From contig NZ_AUFC01000008.1 of the NCBI RefSeq assembly GCF_000426305.1, positions 1 through 64,000 of the forward strand: a stretch of 64,000 nucleotides of DNA. Reading direction: 5' to 3'. The stretch comes from Anaerovorax odorimutans DSM 5092. GTDB taxonomy: Bacteria; Bacillota; Clostridia; Peptostreptococcales; Anaerovoracaceae. Of this stretch, positions 51,901 through 60,173 are shown piece after piece. The notes below the pieces were generated by a model. That model made no database searches. It had not been told where the DNA came from and worked only from the letters and a program-made list of their open reading frames with translations. Position 1 is the first letter of the stretch. Every line of letters begins with the position of its first letter. The position numbers and the translations under genes were made by a program.

Positions 51901-53818
51901 TAATATCCAAATTTTTTAATATCTTATATTTTAAAAATAATATTGAAATAATATTATCATTATTAATCATTGATAAAATATTATCAATATTTTCACGGTA
52001 TACTTTACAGTCATCTAAATTATCAGTCAAATGTTTTAAAAATCTAAGTGCACATATATTTATTTCCAAAGTATTTCTTGCCATACCTTTTTCAGTGAAT
52101 TTCAACAGTTTAAAAATTTGAGCAGTGTCACACATATCAAGAGGTATAAGGCGTATTGAATCAAGTAAGATAAAAGCTGTGGAATAATCAATATTAAAGT
52201 CATCAAAATATACCAAAAACTCTTTTAAATAATTTCCTCTATCTTCCTCTTTACATCTCTTTAAAACAGATTCCACTACTATTTTTAAAGCATAGCCAAT
52301 CCAGCGTCTGTGCTGATCAGTTATCTTATGATCTGGAAAGACTATACTATTCAAAGTTTTTTCCCATAATTCCATACTTGTAATTTCGCCTTCATTCCAT
52401 GTTGCATCATCAGGAATTTCTTTTCTGTATTCTTCATCATAATTAACTATAATATTACCTATTAAATCAGCAGCTTGTCTTCTTATATCTCCCTCTCTAT
52501 GCATTAAAAGTTCCTGAAGAAAATTAATAGTCATATTTTTTTGTTTCTGCGTCATATAAGTAAAATATTCTTCAAGAATGTTTATATAGGCTCTTATGCC
52601 TTTCCAGCGTTTTTCACTTCTTGCCGCTTCCAAAAGATTTCCATATGCAGTTTCACTGTTTAACTTATGCATCAATGAAATATTATGTTGTATTGCTAGA
52701 TGTTTTAACATTTCAACTGCTTCATTAGGATTAAGTAATGACGGATCCTTTTTCTCTTGTTTTATTATTTCGAAAGTAGTTAAATCTACATTTACTCCAA
52801 GTGATATCATATAATCCTCAAAATCTTTAAGCTTTGCATATACATGCTTATATCTCATAGTTTTTTCTTCATCAACATTGTCAAGCTTATTTAAAATAAC
52901 ATTAAATGATTCATCCAAACTATAAAAATTAGTATGTTCTACACCTTGTTCATCCCTTGTTGCTTTAACTCTAAAATCGGCATAAATTAAAACCAAAGAT
53001 TCAACAGATAAGTTTTCAAGTTCTAAATCCCATGTGGAATGATTAGTTGCAATATGACCTATTGTTGGCATATCATTTTGTTTAAAAAACTTGTCTGTAT
53101 AATAATAATGCAAGTAAGGAATTCTTTTAACTTCTGCACCCTTGCATCCATATTTTCCAATATCATGCCCCGCAGCTGCACCTGAAACCAAAGCTAAATC
53201 AATTGGAACATCTAACTCTAAAAGTTGTCTTGCCACATACATGGAAACAAAATGAACTCCTGCAATATGTCCCAGCGTATTATAAGGAGTTATTTCTCTT
53301 CCTATCCTCATAAATTCATAAATATAATTATCCCTACAAAAATTTGTAAATTTCAAATATTCTTCATAAGTACTGAATTTCTGCATTTCTTCACTAGTTA
53401 AAAAAAGCATATTTAATTTAGGATCAAATGGTAAATTTCTTTTTTCATATCTTAAAAATAATTTTAAAACTTCCAAATAGAAAAATCTTCCTATTTCAAA
53501 AGATTTAACTCTCTCAACCAAAGTACTTTCAGGAAATAATGCATTTAAAGAGCACTTATAAATATAATCAAACCAACCTTTTTCAGGTGGCATGGAAATA
53601 CTATTTAAAGTTTTCTCTGACACTTGTAAAATCTCTGTACATGTACATTTATCATCTTCTATTACATCTTCTATATTTTTCTTCCAATCATCATTTTGAA
53701 GAAGAGAAAGCATAGCTTTCTTTGATAATTTTATTTTTTTTAAAAATTTCTTATCGGTTAAAGCATTTACTAATTCTTTATAAAGAGCTTGTATTGTCTT
53801 TTTTTGCAAAATTTCCAC
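48944..53818 (-). CDS. Giant multidomain protein: HD, helical repeats, NadD-like nucleotidyltransferase, GNAT-like, phosphoribosyltransferase-like
   Basis: A 1624-residue cytoplasmic protein. In order: an N-terminal helical part (1-175); an HD domain (about 180-285) with His184, AGHDIGKYG (216-224), His255/His260 and Asp281; a long helical, HEAT/ARM-like stretch (about 380-910); a NadD/cytidylyltransferase-type domain (918-1110) with FFPGTFDPFSLSHKG and ISSTRIRENI, the adenylyltransferase signatures; a GNAT-like acetyltransferase region (about 1165-1290); and a C-terminal part with RPIMLVDDLLHKGYR (1433-1447), like the PRPP-binding loop of phosphoribosyltransferases, followed by CPDRGGC (1590-1596). 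Proteins of this kind exist, uncharacterised, in some clostridia. Nucleotide or NAD-related chemistry is inferred. The first start is GTG at 53818; TTG at 53809 is better spaced from AAGGTGG. Confidence 0.8.
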   Translation of the reverse strand: MEILQKKTIQALYKELVNALTDKKFLKKIKLSKKAMLSLLQNDDWKKNIEDVIEDDKCTCTEILQVSEKTLNSISMPPEKGWFDYIYKCSLNALFPESTLVERVKSFEIGRFFYLEVLKLFLRYEKRNLPFDPKLNMLFLTSEEMQKFSTYEEYLKFTNFCRDNYIYEFMRIGREITPYNTLGHIAGVHFVSMYVARQLLELDVPIDLALVSGAAAGHDIGKYGCKGAEVKRIPYLHYYYTDKFFKQNDMPTIGHIATNHSTWDLELENLSVESLVLIYADFRVKATRDEQGVEHTNFYSLDESFNVILNKLDNVDEEKTMRYKHVYAKLKDFEDYMISLGVNVDLTTFEIIKQEKKDPSLLNPNEAVEMLKHLAIQHNISLMHKLNSETAYGNLLEAARSEKRWKGIRAYINILEEYFTYMTQKQKNMTINFLQELLMHREGDIRRQAADLIGNIIVNYDEEYRKEIPDDATWNEGEITSMELWEKTLNSIVFPDHKITDQHRRWIGYALKIVVESVLKRCKEEDRGNYLKEFLVYFDDFNIDYSTAFILLDSIRLIPLDMCDTAQIFKLLKFTEKGMARNTLEINICALRFLKHLTDNLDDCKVYRENIDNILSMINNDNIISILFLKYKILKNLDIKIENESFYEKKLYEDNEATSDIFLENLKVATPWVIKAVNLELLRDQVKLGRNKQTLHVATHLSNLIKVSERVAVRHRAGKALLVIVPLLSLDQRNEVVIELTKGLEIGEYEFSKYIPQYLGELALYLHPNELDEFINNLNVLLESNDYRVGSVALNTLGILIQNYLSYRTRFIENEEIYQRRRKTILGMILRGLSNYRDAVSKEAFLVIGQYIFGSNKLTLEDKYDIFQIIYKKMLTLIVDQKETELSFFNNAASLNHIYRFISDYIFKNGKFDIKEPSRVAFFPGTFDPFSLSHKGIVQEIRNLGFEVYLALDEFSWSKKTQPRMIRRKIINMSVSNEENVYIFPDDIPVNIANPSDLKRLKELFYTREIYIVVGSDVIINASSYKVPLSENSIHSFNHIVFRRNSSIEGADSSDDLEMVYENIIGKVVELTLPIHLEEISSTRIRENIDYNRDISNLIDPIAQSFIYDNSLYLREPQYKYILQAKAILIELVNSIKKPLQKELTQSILKEKINCGSIRNYLSLEASKATVIRDKDLNNEVVGLMLFHQLSMSELYGEFKNTEIAAQVREHASGKILVISGMFASNNTNIRDIYQITLTETLAYALENDFSYAIYHNYTGVKDEEAVSVLERQGFLQIEESDEENPIYKVDIKFPIALIQNVDTTIKEPFNRNERIMEVMDEAHEKLQRALTTFYPGNLVLSFNSGVMHHRLMTMTTNENNVPCEPLKPRVLGNNMCVPFGKILRGMAVPNTVTKSLHTEKVFDSEIKQFKITEFPYYSPLINQIKTIKSFNRPIMLVDDLLHKGYRMKELDPLFKKENIDISKIIVGILSGRGKDLMTIQGREVESVYFIPNLRIWFVESSMYPFIGGDSVEHDGDISANLLSSINLVLPYVAPTFLVDVPKKAVYEFSMTCLENARSILQALEEEYQLAFERNLTLNRLSEAVISPRCPDRGGCLNYDLNLAPSAYIENDIEKLIRLKNIIF

Positions 53819-53859
53819 CTTACCCTTATCTTTTTAAAACATTATTATATATTAATTCT

Positions 53860-53888
53860 ATTATAATTATTATATAACTATTATGCAA
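53860..53888 (-). promoter_or_regulatory. Promoter of the giant-protein operon
   Basis: On the minus strand TTGCAT (53883-53888) and TATAAT (53860-53865) are 17 bp apart, about 40 nt before the first start codon. It should drive all four genes down to 46628. Confidence 0.7.
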
Positions 53889-54022
53889 CTTTTATAGTCT
53901 CTTTATAGCTTTTAATTACTTCGCATTGTATACAGTATTATATAAACTGTAAATACTATATTTACCATTTTTTCAGAATATTAAAACTTTGTCAAAACTA
54001 TTGTTTTTTAGGCGATTGTATA

Positions 54023-54051
54023 TTGACTATGGCTTGTCATTGTGCTAATGT
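54023..54051 (+). promoter_or_regulatory. Probable promoter of gdhA
   Basis: TTGACT (54023-54028), 17 bp, then TAATGT (54046-54051) preceded by TGC as an extended -10. The leader is about 60 nt. Confidence 0.45.
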
Positions 54052-54116
54052 TTAAAGTGAAAATTCTACTTAAATTTTTACAAAAAAATAATTAAATAAA
54101 AAAAGGAGAAACAAAA

Positions 54117-55463
54117 ATGGCAAGTTTAGTTCAGCAGTATATTGATATTGCTAAAAAAAGAAATCCTGGCGAACCAGAATTCCACCAAACAGTTGAGGAA
54201 GTTTTAACTTCATTAGAACCAGTTCTTAAAGCTCATCCTGAATACATAGAAACTGGTCTTATCGAAAGATTAATCGAACCTGAAAGACAGATTTCTTTCA
54301 GAGTAACTTGGGTTGACGATGCTGGAAAAGTACAAGTTAACAGAGGTTACAGATTTGAATTCAATAGCGCTATCGGACCTTACAAAGGTGGACTTAGATT
54401 CGCAGCAAATGTATATCCTGGAATCATTAAGTTCTTGGGATTCGAACAGATTTTCAAAAACAGCTTAACTGGACTTCCTATCGGCGGAGGTAAGGGCGGA
54501 TCAGATTTCGATCCTAACGGAAAATCCGATGCAGAAGTAATGAGATTCTGTCAAGCATTTATGACTGAATTATGTAGACATATCGGACCAAATACTGATG
54601 TTCCTGCTGGAGATATCGGTGTTGGCGGAAGAGAAATTGGTTTCTTATATGGACAATATAAGAGAATCGTAAATAGATTCGAAGGAGTACTTACAGGTAA
54701 AGGCTTAGCTTACGGCGGATTAAACGGAAGATCTGAAGCTACTGGTTTCGGAATCGTATACTTCGCTAACTGCATGCTTGAAGCTAATAATGAAAAAATG
54801 GCTGGAAAAACTGTAGTTCTTTCTGGTTTCGGAAACGTAACTTGGGGTACTGCATTAAAACTTCAAGAATTAGGAGCTAAGGTTCTTACTATCTCTGGTC
54901 CAGACGGATACATTCTTGACGAAGATGGTATCAACACTGATGAAAAAATCGCTTACCTTCTTGACTTAAGATCTAGCGGTAAAAACATCTGTAAGCCATA
55001 TGCTGACAAGTTCCCAGGAGCTAAATTCTTTGCTGGTGAAAAACCATGGGGAGTTAAGGCTGACCTTTACATTCCATGTGCAACTCAGAATGATATTCAC
55101 CTTGAACATGCTAAACAGATCGTTGCTAATGGTGCTAAGTTTGTTTGCGAAGGTGCAAACATGCCTTGTACAAATGAAGCTGTTGAATACATGATGGAAA
55201 AGGGCATTATCGTTGGACCATCAAAAGCTGCTAATGCTGGTGGTGTTGCTTGTTCTTGTATCGAAATGAGTCAGAACGCAGGACATGCTGTATTCACTCC
55301 TGAACAAGTACATGCTCAACTTAAGAACATCATGATCCACATCCATGACGTTTCTGCTGATGCTGCTAAGAGATATGGTTACGGTTATAACCTTGTTGCT
55401 GGTGCTAACATTGCTGGTTTCGAAAAGGTTGCTGAAGCTATGATGGCTCAAGGTCTTGTATAA
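54117..55463 (+). CDS. gdhA: NADP-type glutamate dehydrogenase GdhA
   Basis: A 448-residue hexameric glutamate dehydrogenase interconverting glutamate and 2-oxoglutarate plus ammonia. Motifs include SAIGPYKGGLRF, the catalytic-lysine block LPIGGGKGGSDFDP, DVPAGDIGVGGREIGFL, TGFGIVYFAN and the dinucleotide fold VVLSGFGNVTWGTA. The length and N-terminus are of the bacterial 450-residue class, mostly NADP-linked. Codon choice differs from neighbours, with many GGA, GCT and TTC codons and few rare ones, as expected of a highly expressed gene. It is monocistronic with its own promoter and terminator. Confidence 0.97.
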   Translation: MASLVQQYIDIAKKRNPGEPEFHQTVEEVLTSLEPVLKAHPEYIETGLIERLIEPERQISFRVTWVDDAGKVQVNRGYRFEFNSAIGPYKGGLRFAANVYPGIIKFLGFEQIFKNSLTGLPIGGGKGGSDFDPNGKSDAEVMRFCQAFMTELCRHIGPNTDVPAGDIGVGGREIGFLYGQYKRIVNRFEGVLTGKGLAYGGLNGRSEATGFGIVYFANCMLEANNEKMAGKTVVLSGFGNVTWGTALKLQELGAKVLTISGPDGYILDEDGINTDEKIAYLLDLRSSGKNICKPYADKFPGAKFFAGEKPWGVKADLYIPCATQNDIHLEHAKQIVANGAKFVCEGANMPCTNEAVEYMMEKGIIVGPSKAANAGGVACSCIEMSQNAGHAVFTPEQVHAQLKNIMIHIHDVSADAAKRYGYGYNLVAGANIAGFEKVAEAMMAQGLV

Positions 55464-55498
55464 TCTCAAAAGCATAATATATATAACATAAATTTAAA

Positions 55499-55529
55499 TT
55501 AAAAGAGACCCCCTAAAGGTCTCTTTTAA
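55499..55529 (+). terminator. Terminator after gdhA
   Basis: TTAAAAGAGACC pairs with GGTCTCTTTTAA around CCCTAAA, followed by TTATTTATTTTT; 35 nt past the stop. Confidence 0.9.
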
Positions 55530-55631
55530 TTATTTATTTTTAAAATTCTTTTTAACATCATCTATTTTATATCATATAAATTATTAAAAATAATTTGCAG
55601 AAAAAATATTATTGTATTTAATCTTCAAGAT

Positions 55632-56594
55632 TTATAAACCATTTACGCAATTAACTAAATTCCCTTTTAAAAATTCTTTTAAATTATTGCTTACAATAGT
55701 TAAAAGCCTGCTTCTTGACTCCTTTGATGCCCATGCCACATGAGGAGTAATAATACAATTTTCTATACCTATCAAAGGATTATCCCTATTAGGCGGTTCT
55801 ACAGAGAGAACATCTAATGCTGCCCCTCCCAATTTTCCGGTCTTCAAAGCTCCCGCAAGATCTTTTTCATTTACTAATGGCCCTCTTGCTGTATTGATTA
55901 TCATTGCTCCCTTTTTCATCTTCCCTATAATCTCTGCATTAATAAAACCTTTATTTGCTTCTGTAAGCTTACAATGCAAATTAATTACATCAGAAGATTC
56001 AATTAAAGTGTTTAAATCAGTAAATTTAACATTATCACTTTCAAATGACTTATCAGGATAATTGGAGAAAATTAAAACCTTCATTCCAAATGCATCAGCA
56101 ATCTTTGCAGATCGACGCCCAATATTTCCAAATCCTATAATGCCCATTGTTTTACCTAAAAGCTCCATCTGAGGGAAATCACAAAAACAAAAATCAGGTG
56201 AATCAAACCATTTACCTTTATGTACTCGATCTGAATGATCTTTTATGCTATGACAAAGCTGAAGCAAAAGACCATAAGAATATTCTGCTACAACATCTGA
56301 CGAATATGCCGGCGCATTAGTTACAGGAATTCCTTTTTCCCTGGCATAATCAATATCTACTACATTATACCCTGTCGCAGTAACACCAATCCATTTTATA
56401 TTAGGACAGCTGTCAATAACCTTTTTATCAATAATGCATTTATTAGTAAACACATATTCTGCATCCGATATTCTCTCAATAATATTTTCCGGCTCAGTTC
56501 GGTCATAAACAGTAAATTCTCCCAATGCTTCAAACTCACTCCAATTTAAATCTCCTAAATTTGCAGTATATCCATCTAAAAAAACAATTTTCAA
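55632..56594 (-). CDS. D-2-hydroxyacid dehydrogenase (hydroxypyruvate/glycerate type)
   Basis: A 320-residue NAD-dependent dehydrogenase. The cofactor loop is GKTMGIIGFGNIGRRSAKI; catalytic Arg is in INTARGPLVNEKDL, Glu in LSVEPPNRDNPL and His in ITPHVAWASKESR, in the expected order. It reduces a 2-keto acid such as hydroxypyruvate or glyoxylate; the exact substrate is uncertain. The start is TTG at 56594 behind GGAGAGAG. It is 18 nt downstream of addA and may be read from the same transcript, though the functions are unrelated. Confidence 0.88.
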   Translation of the reverse strand: MKIVFLDGYTANLGDLNWSEFEALGEFTVYDRTEPENIIERISDAEYVFTNKCIIDKKVIDSCPNIKWIGVTATGYNVVDIDYAREKGIPVTNAPAYSSDVVAEYSYGLLLQLCHSIKDHSDRVHKGKWFDSPDFCFCDFPQMELLGKTMGIIGFGNIGRRSAKIADAFGMKVLIFSNYPDKSFESDNVKFTDLNTLIESSDVINLHCKLTEANKGFINAEIIGKMKKGAMIINTARGPLVNEKDLAGALKTGKLGGAALDVLSVEPPNRDNPLIGIENCIITPHVAWASKESRSRLLTIVSNNLKEFLKGNLVNCVNGL

Positions 56595-56612
56595 GTCTTA
56601 CTCTCTCCTTAA

Positions 56613-59600
56613 CTATAATTTAATTTCCCTATCAATACTAAATAAATATAGATATGATTCCTTTACTTCTATCTCTCTAATCTTTTCTAATGCCTCTCTA
56701 TATAGTTCAATTTGATATCTATATCCATCAACTAACTTATCTATAGCCTCCTGATCCTTTTCATCCCATAAATAATTTGATTTATAATCAAGGAGCACAT
56801 ATTTTCCATCTTCTTCAAAATAGCAATCTATAGTACCTTGTACTATAACCGTTTCCCCTTCTATTTCTTTTGCAATATTAAATGATACTTCTTTATAAAT
56901 ATTTTTTGATAATGCTGCTCTTTTGCCTATTTCTGAATTTATAAACTTTATAATCTTATTTACATTTATAGTATTCGCTTCTTTGCGGGTCAAGATTTCT
57001 CTATTTACAAGATGATCTATAAATGCTTCTATTTCATCTTTATTTGTACAGCTAAAATCAATATGTTCCATAACTTTATGTAGAATAGTTCCCTTCTCTG
57101 CTCCTGAAAATTCATCATTAGATTTTGTGAATTTGGGAACTTCTAAACTACCATAAAAGCCTTTTTTCTTTTCTTTATTAAGTTCAGAAACCGTAAACTT
57201 TGATTTTAATTTTAAAGCACTTTTATAGGCATATTCAAATTCCAATCGTCTGCTTATTTCATTTAATAAGTTTTTATTTTCATATGGAACATTACCTTTT
57301 AATAATTTTTTTACAGCTAGCTTTTGCTCATCATTTGAAACTTTAATACTATTTATGTCAGACTTGTTATGTGTTATAAATTTTATATTTGTCTCTTTTA
57401 ATATTGGTAAAAGAAAATCTAAATAACAATTTGAGTCTTCTACATTGTAACCATCATTTACCTCATATTTTTTTAATGTCTTATCAATATCAGTTACACT
57501 CCCAAGAAGCACCAGTTTATCCATAGCTCTTGTAAATGCCACATATAGGACTCTTATCTCTTCTGCCATATCTTCATTGCTTTTTCTTTGTTCTATAGCT
57601 GATTGAATAATGGTTTTTTTAAAACTGTGATTTTCCTTATCTATCCATCTAAGTCCCAGACCAATATCCTTATGCAGTCCTATTCTTCCGATTTTATTAT
57701 CCTTAATAAATTTTTTGCCTAATCCACCTATAATGACAAAAGGGAATTCCAATCCTTTGCTTTTGTGTATAGTCATAATTCTAACCACATCATCTTTTTC
57801 GCCAAGGAGTTTTACCTGCCCAGTTGGAACTTTTTCCTTCTTTACAGCTTCAATATATGTAATAAATTGAAATAACCCTTTCATCTGCGTATTTTGAAAT
57901 TGTACGGCTTTATCTATTAAAGCTCTTAAATTTGCCTGTCTTTGAATTCCTCCTGGTATGGCACCTATATATTCATAAAAAGCAGTCTCTCTTAGCAATT
58001 TCCATAACAACTCTTCAAGGGGCATAAAAGTTGAAGCTTTATTCCATTCTGAAATCTTATCTAAAGCATTCCTGCATTTATCCTTTAATGCTTCATTCTT
58101 TCCATTTGTAACATATAGATCAAAAGCTCTATAATAAGTACACTGCTTATTAATTAGTCTTATTTCTATCAGTTCTTCAATGGTAAATTTAAAAAGTTGT
58201 GATCTCAATATGCTTAAAAAAGGAATATCTTGTTTTCTGTTATCTATTACTCTTAATAAATTTAGAAATATTTCAATCTCAACAGTATCAAAATATCCAT
58301 CACTGCTGTCAATAAAAGAAGGTATCCCTTCCTTTAATAAAGCCTCATAATAAATTTCTGATGTACCACGAGCACCTCTAAGCAATATAACAATGTCCCT
58401 ATTGGTAAGAGTCCTTGTTATGCCTTTTTTTTCATCATAAATAAAAGACCCCTTTGCTTCCTTAATAATTCTTGCAGCAGTAAAAGCTTCAACCTCAGCT
58501 TTTTTCATTTCAGCGATTTCATCATCCAGTTCAACATCTTCAAGATTCATGTCATCCACAATATGAAGTTCAACAGGGTAATCCAATTGGCCTTCATAAG
58601 AAACACCTTTATACAAAGCTGCATCCTTATCATATTCAAGCCCTGACACATCTTTCTGCATAATTTTACTGAAAATCTCATTTACAGCACATATTACATT
58701 GCCCTTGCTTCTAAAATTCATATTCAAGTCGATTTTCTTATCATTTTTATTATTATCAAGCTTAAATTTTTCATATTTACTAATAAAAATTTCAGGCTCT
58801 GCAAGTCTAAACTTATATATACTTTGCTTAACATCTCCAACCATAAATAAATTATTTTCTCTCTTTATTTTATTTATAAGAGTTTCTTGAACAACATTAC
58901 TATCTTGATACTCATCTATAAAAATATAATTAAACTTTTCTCTGTATTCTAAAGCAGCTTCTTCATATGAAAGTATATCTAAAGCATAATGCTCTATATC
59001 ATTAAAATCTATAAGATTTTTTTCAGCTTTCTTACTTTTATAAATATTATCAAATTCTACTACTAATTTAATTAAAAATTCTGCCGCTCTATGGGTTTCA
59101 TTTAATTCAGTAACGTATTCATCTATTGTTTTAATACAATATTGAGAAATTAACTTTTTAATTATTGATTTCCCTTTATCACGTAAATTAGAAACTAATT
59201 CTTTTATTGATTCATACTCTTCTTTTTCTGCTGCTGTTGTTCTGTATGTTTGAAATTTTATATTTTTTAAATTTAAAGCAAATTGTTTAAAATCTCCTCT
59301 ATGTAATTCTTCTATTAATTGATTTATATTGTTAAGTTCTAAGTCACATTTTGAAATAAGACTTGTTATTCCCTCCATATCCAATAAATTTTCAACTTTT
59401 GAAAAATATTCCCTTGCAGAGTTTAAGCGTGAATCAATATAAACTTTTATTTCCCTAAAAGTTTTTCCATTCATAAATTCTTCTTTAGAGCAATTTAAAT
59501 CATTTACTTTATCATTTAACCAACCATATGAATCCGGAATACTCTGTGCAAATTCATAGGTTTGTAAAATCATATCTTTCACGTTCTTTTCATTTTTAGT

Positions 59601-60110
59601 CTGAGCATACTGATTTAAAAACCATATAAACTCTTCATCTTCTATTTGGAATAAATTATAAAAAAGTTCTTCCATTGCATCTGATTGAAGAATAATTTTT
59701 TGAGCTTCATCACAAATTTTAAAATTAGGTTCAATATTTATTAAATAAAAATACCTTCTTATGACTTCCATTGAGAAGGCATGAAAAGTACTTATATTTG
59801 CCTTATTGATTAAATTCAACTGTATTCTAAGAAATTGTTCTTTTTCCTGCTGATTCTTATTTTCAACATTATTAGAACATACTTTTATTTCTTCTGTTAT
59901 GGATTTTATTATCTTTTCTCTCATTTCGGAAGCTGCTGCATTAGTAAAAGTAACGATTAACATTTTATCAATAGGTACCTGATCTTTTATAATAATCTGC
60001 ATAATTCTTTCTACTAAAACAGCAGTTTTACCTGATCCTGCTGCCGCAGAAACAAGAACATTTTTATTTCTTATTTCAATTGCTTCTTTTTGAGATTTTG
60101 TCCATTTCAT
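56613..60110 (-). CDS. addA: ATP-dependent helicase-nuclease subunit AddA
   Basis: AddA is the UvrD-like helicase and one of two nucleases of the AddAB complex that processes double-strand breaks for recombination. The ATG at 60110 (AAAGGTG upstream) gives 1165 residues beginning MKWTKSQKEAIE; an upstream frame adds 11 unsupported residues. Helicase motifs: Walker A AAAGSGKT (22-29), FIDEYQDSN, VGDVKQSIYKFRLAEP, MTIHKSKGLEFPFVI and LYVAFTRAMDKL. The C-terminal nuclease domain keeps GTIDCYF and LLDYKSNY (Asp and Asp-Tyr-Lys). No addB is nearby, although the two are usually adjacent. Confidence 0.95.
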   Translation of the reverse strand: MKWTKSQKEAIEIRNKNVLVSAAAGSGKTAVLVERIMQIIIKDQVPIDKMLIVTFTNAAASEMREKIIKSITEEIKVCSNNVENKNQQEKEQFLRIQLNLINKANISTFHAFSMEVIRRYFYLINIEPNFKICDEAQKIILQSDAMEELFYNLFQIEDEEFIWFLNQYAQTKNEKNVKDMILQTYEFAQSIPDSYGWLNDKVNDLNCSKEEFMNGKTFREIKVYIDSRLNSAREYFSKVENLLDMEGITSLISKCDLELNNINQLIEELHRGDFKQFALNLKNIKFQTYRTTAAEKEEYESIKELVSNLRDKGKSIIKKLISQYCIKTIDEYVTELNETHRAAEFLIKLVVEFDNIYKSKKAEKNLIDFNDIEHYALDILSYEEAALEYREKFNYIFIDEYQDSNVVQETLINKIKRENNLFMVGDVKQSIYKFRLAEPEIFISKYEKFKLDNNKNDKKIDLNMNFRSKGNVICAVNEIFSKIMQKDVSGLEYDKDAALYKGVSYEGQLDYPVELHIVDDMNLEDVELDDEIAEMKKAEVEAFTAARIIKEAKGSFIYDEKKGITRTLTNRDIVILLRGARGTSEIYYEALLKEGIPSFIDSSDGYFDTVEIEIFLNLLRVIDNRKQDIPFLSILRSQLFKFTIEELIEIRLINKQCTYYRAFDLYVTNGKNEALKDKCRNALDKISEWNKASTFMPLEELLWKLLRETAFYEYIGAIPGGIQRQANLRALIDKAVQFQNTQMKGLFQFITYIEAVKKEKVPTGQVKLLGEKDDVVRIMTIHKSKGLEFPFVIIGGLGKKFIKDNKIGRIGLHKDIGLGLRWIDKENHSFKKTIIQSAIEQRKSNEDMAEEIRVLYVAFTRAMDKLVLLGSVTDIDKTLKKYEVNDGYNVEDSNCYLDFLLPILKETNIKFITHNKSDINSIKVSNDEQKLAVKKLLKGNVPYENKNLLNEISRRLEFEYAYKSALKLKSKFTVSELNKEKKKGFYGSLEVPKFTKSNDEFSGAEKGTILHKVMEHIDFSCTNKDEIEAFIDHLVNREILTRKEANTINVNKIIKFINSEIGKRAALSKNIYKEVSFNIAKEIEGETVIVQGTIDCYFEEDGKYVLLDYKSNYLWDEKDQEAIDKLVDGYRYQIELYREALEKIREIEVKESYLYLFSIDREIKL

Positions 60111-60129
60111 TATTTTCACCTTTAATTTA

Positions 60130-60156
60130 GGGACTGCCCTCAATGAGAGCCGTCCC
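60130..60156. repeat. GC-rich imperfect palindrome upstream of addA
   Basis: A 27-bp inverted repeat starting GGGACTGCCCTCA and ending GAGAGCCGTCCC, in the 63-bp space between the flippase stop and addA. It stands out by GC content. On the minus strand it lacks a T-run; on the plus strand CCCTTTTATT follows. It may be a dispersed REP-like element or a structure controlling addA translation. Confidence 0.4.
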
Positions 60157-60173
60157 TTTTATTCAATACTTTA

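Larger units (their letters stand above)
53819..54116. other. Divergent promoter region between the giant gene and gdhA
   Basis: About 300 bp, very AT-rich. It contains the promoter of the giant-gene operon on the minus strand, the promoter of gdhA on the plus strand, and between them no frame or clear operator. Confidence 0.6.

Noticed and set aside
55000-55475. Open frames overlapping the end of gdhA on both strands
   Set aside because: They follow from the strong codon bias of gdhA; none has a ribosome site or recognisable protein.
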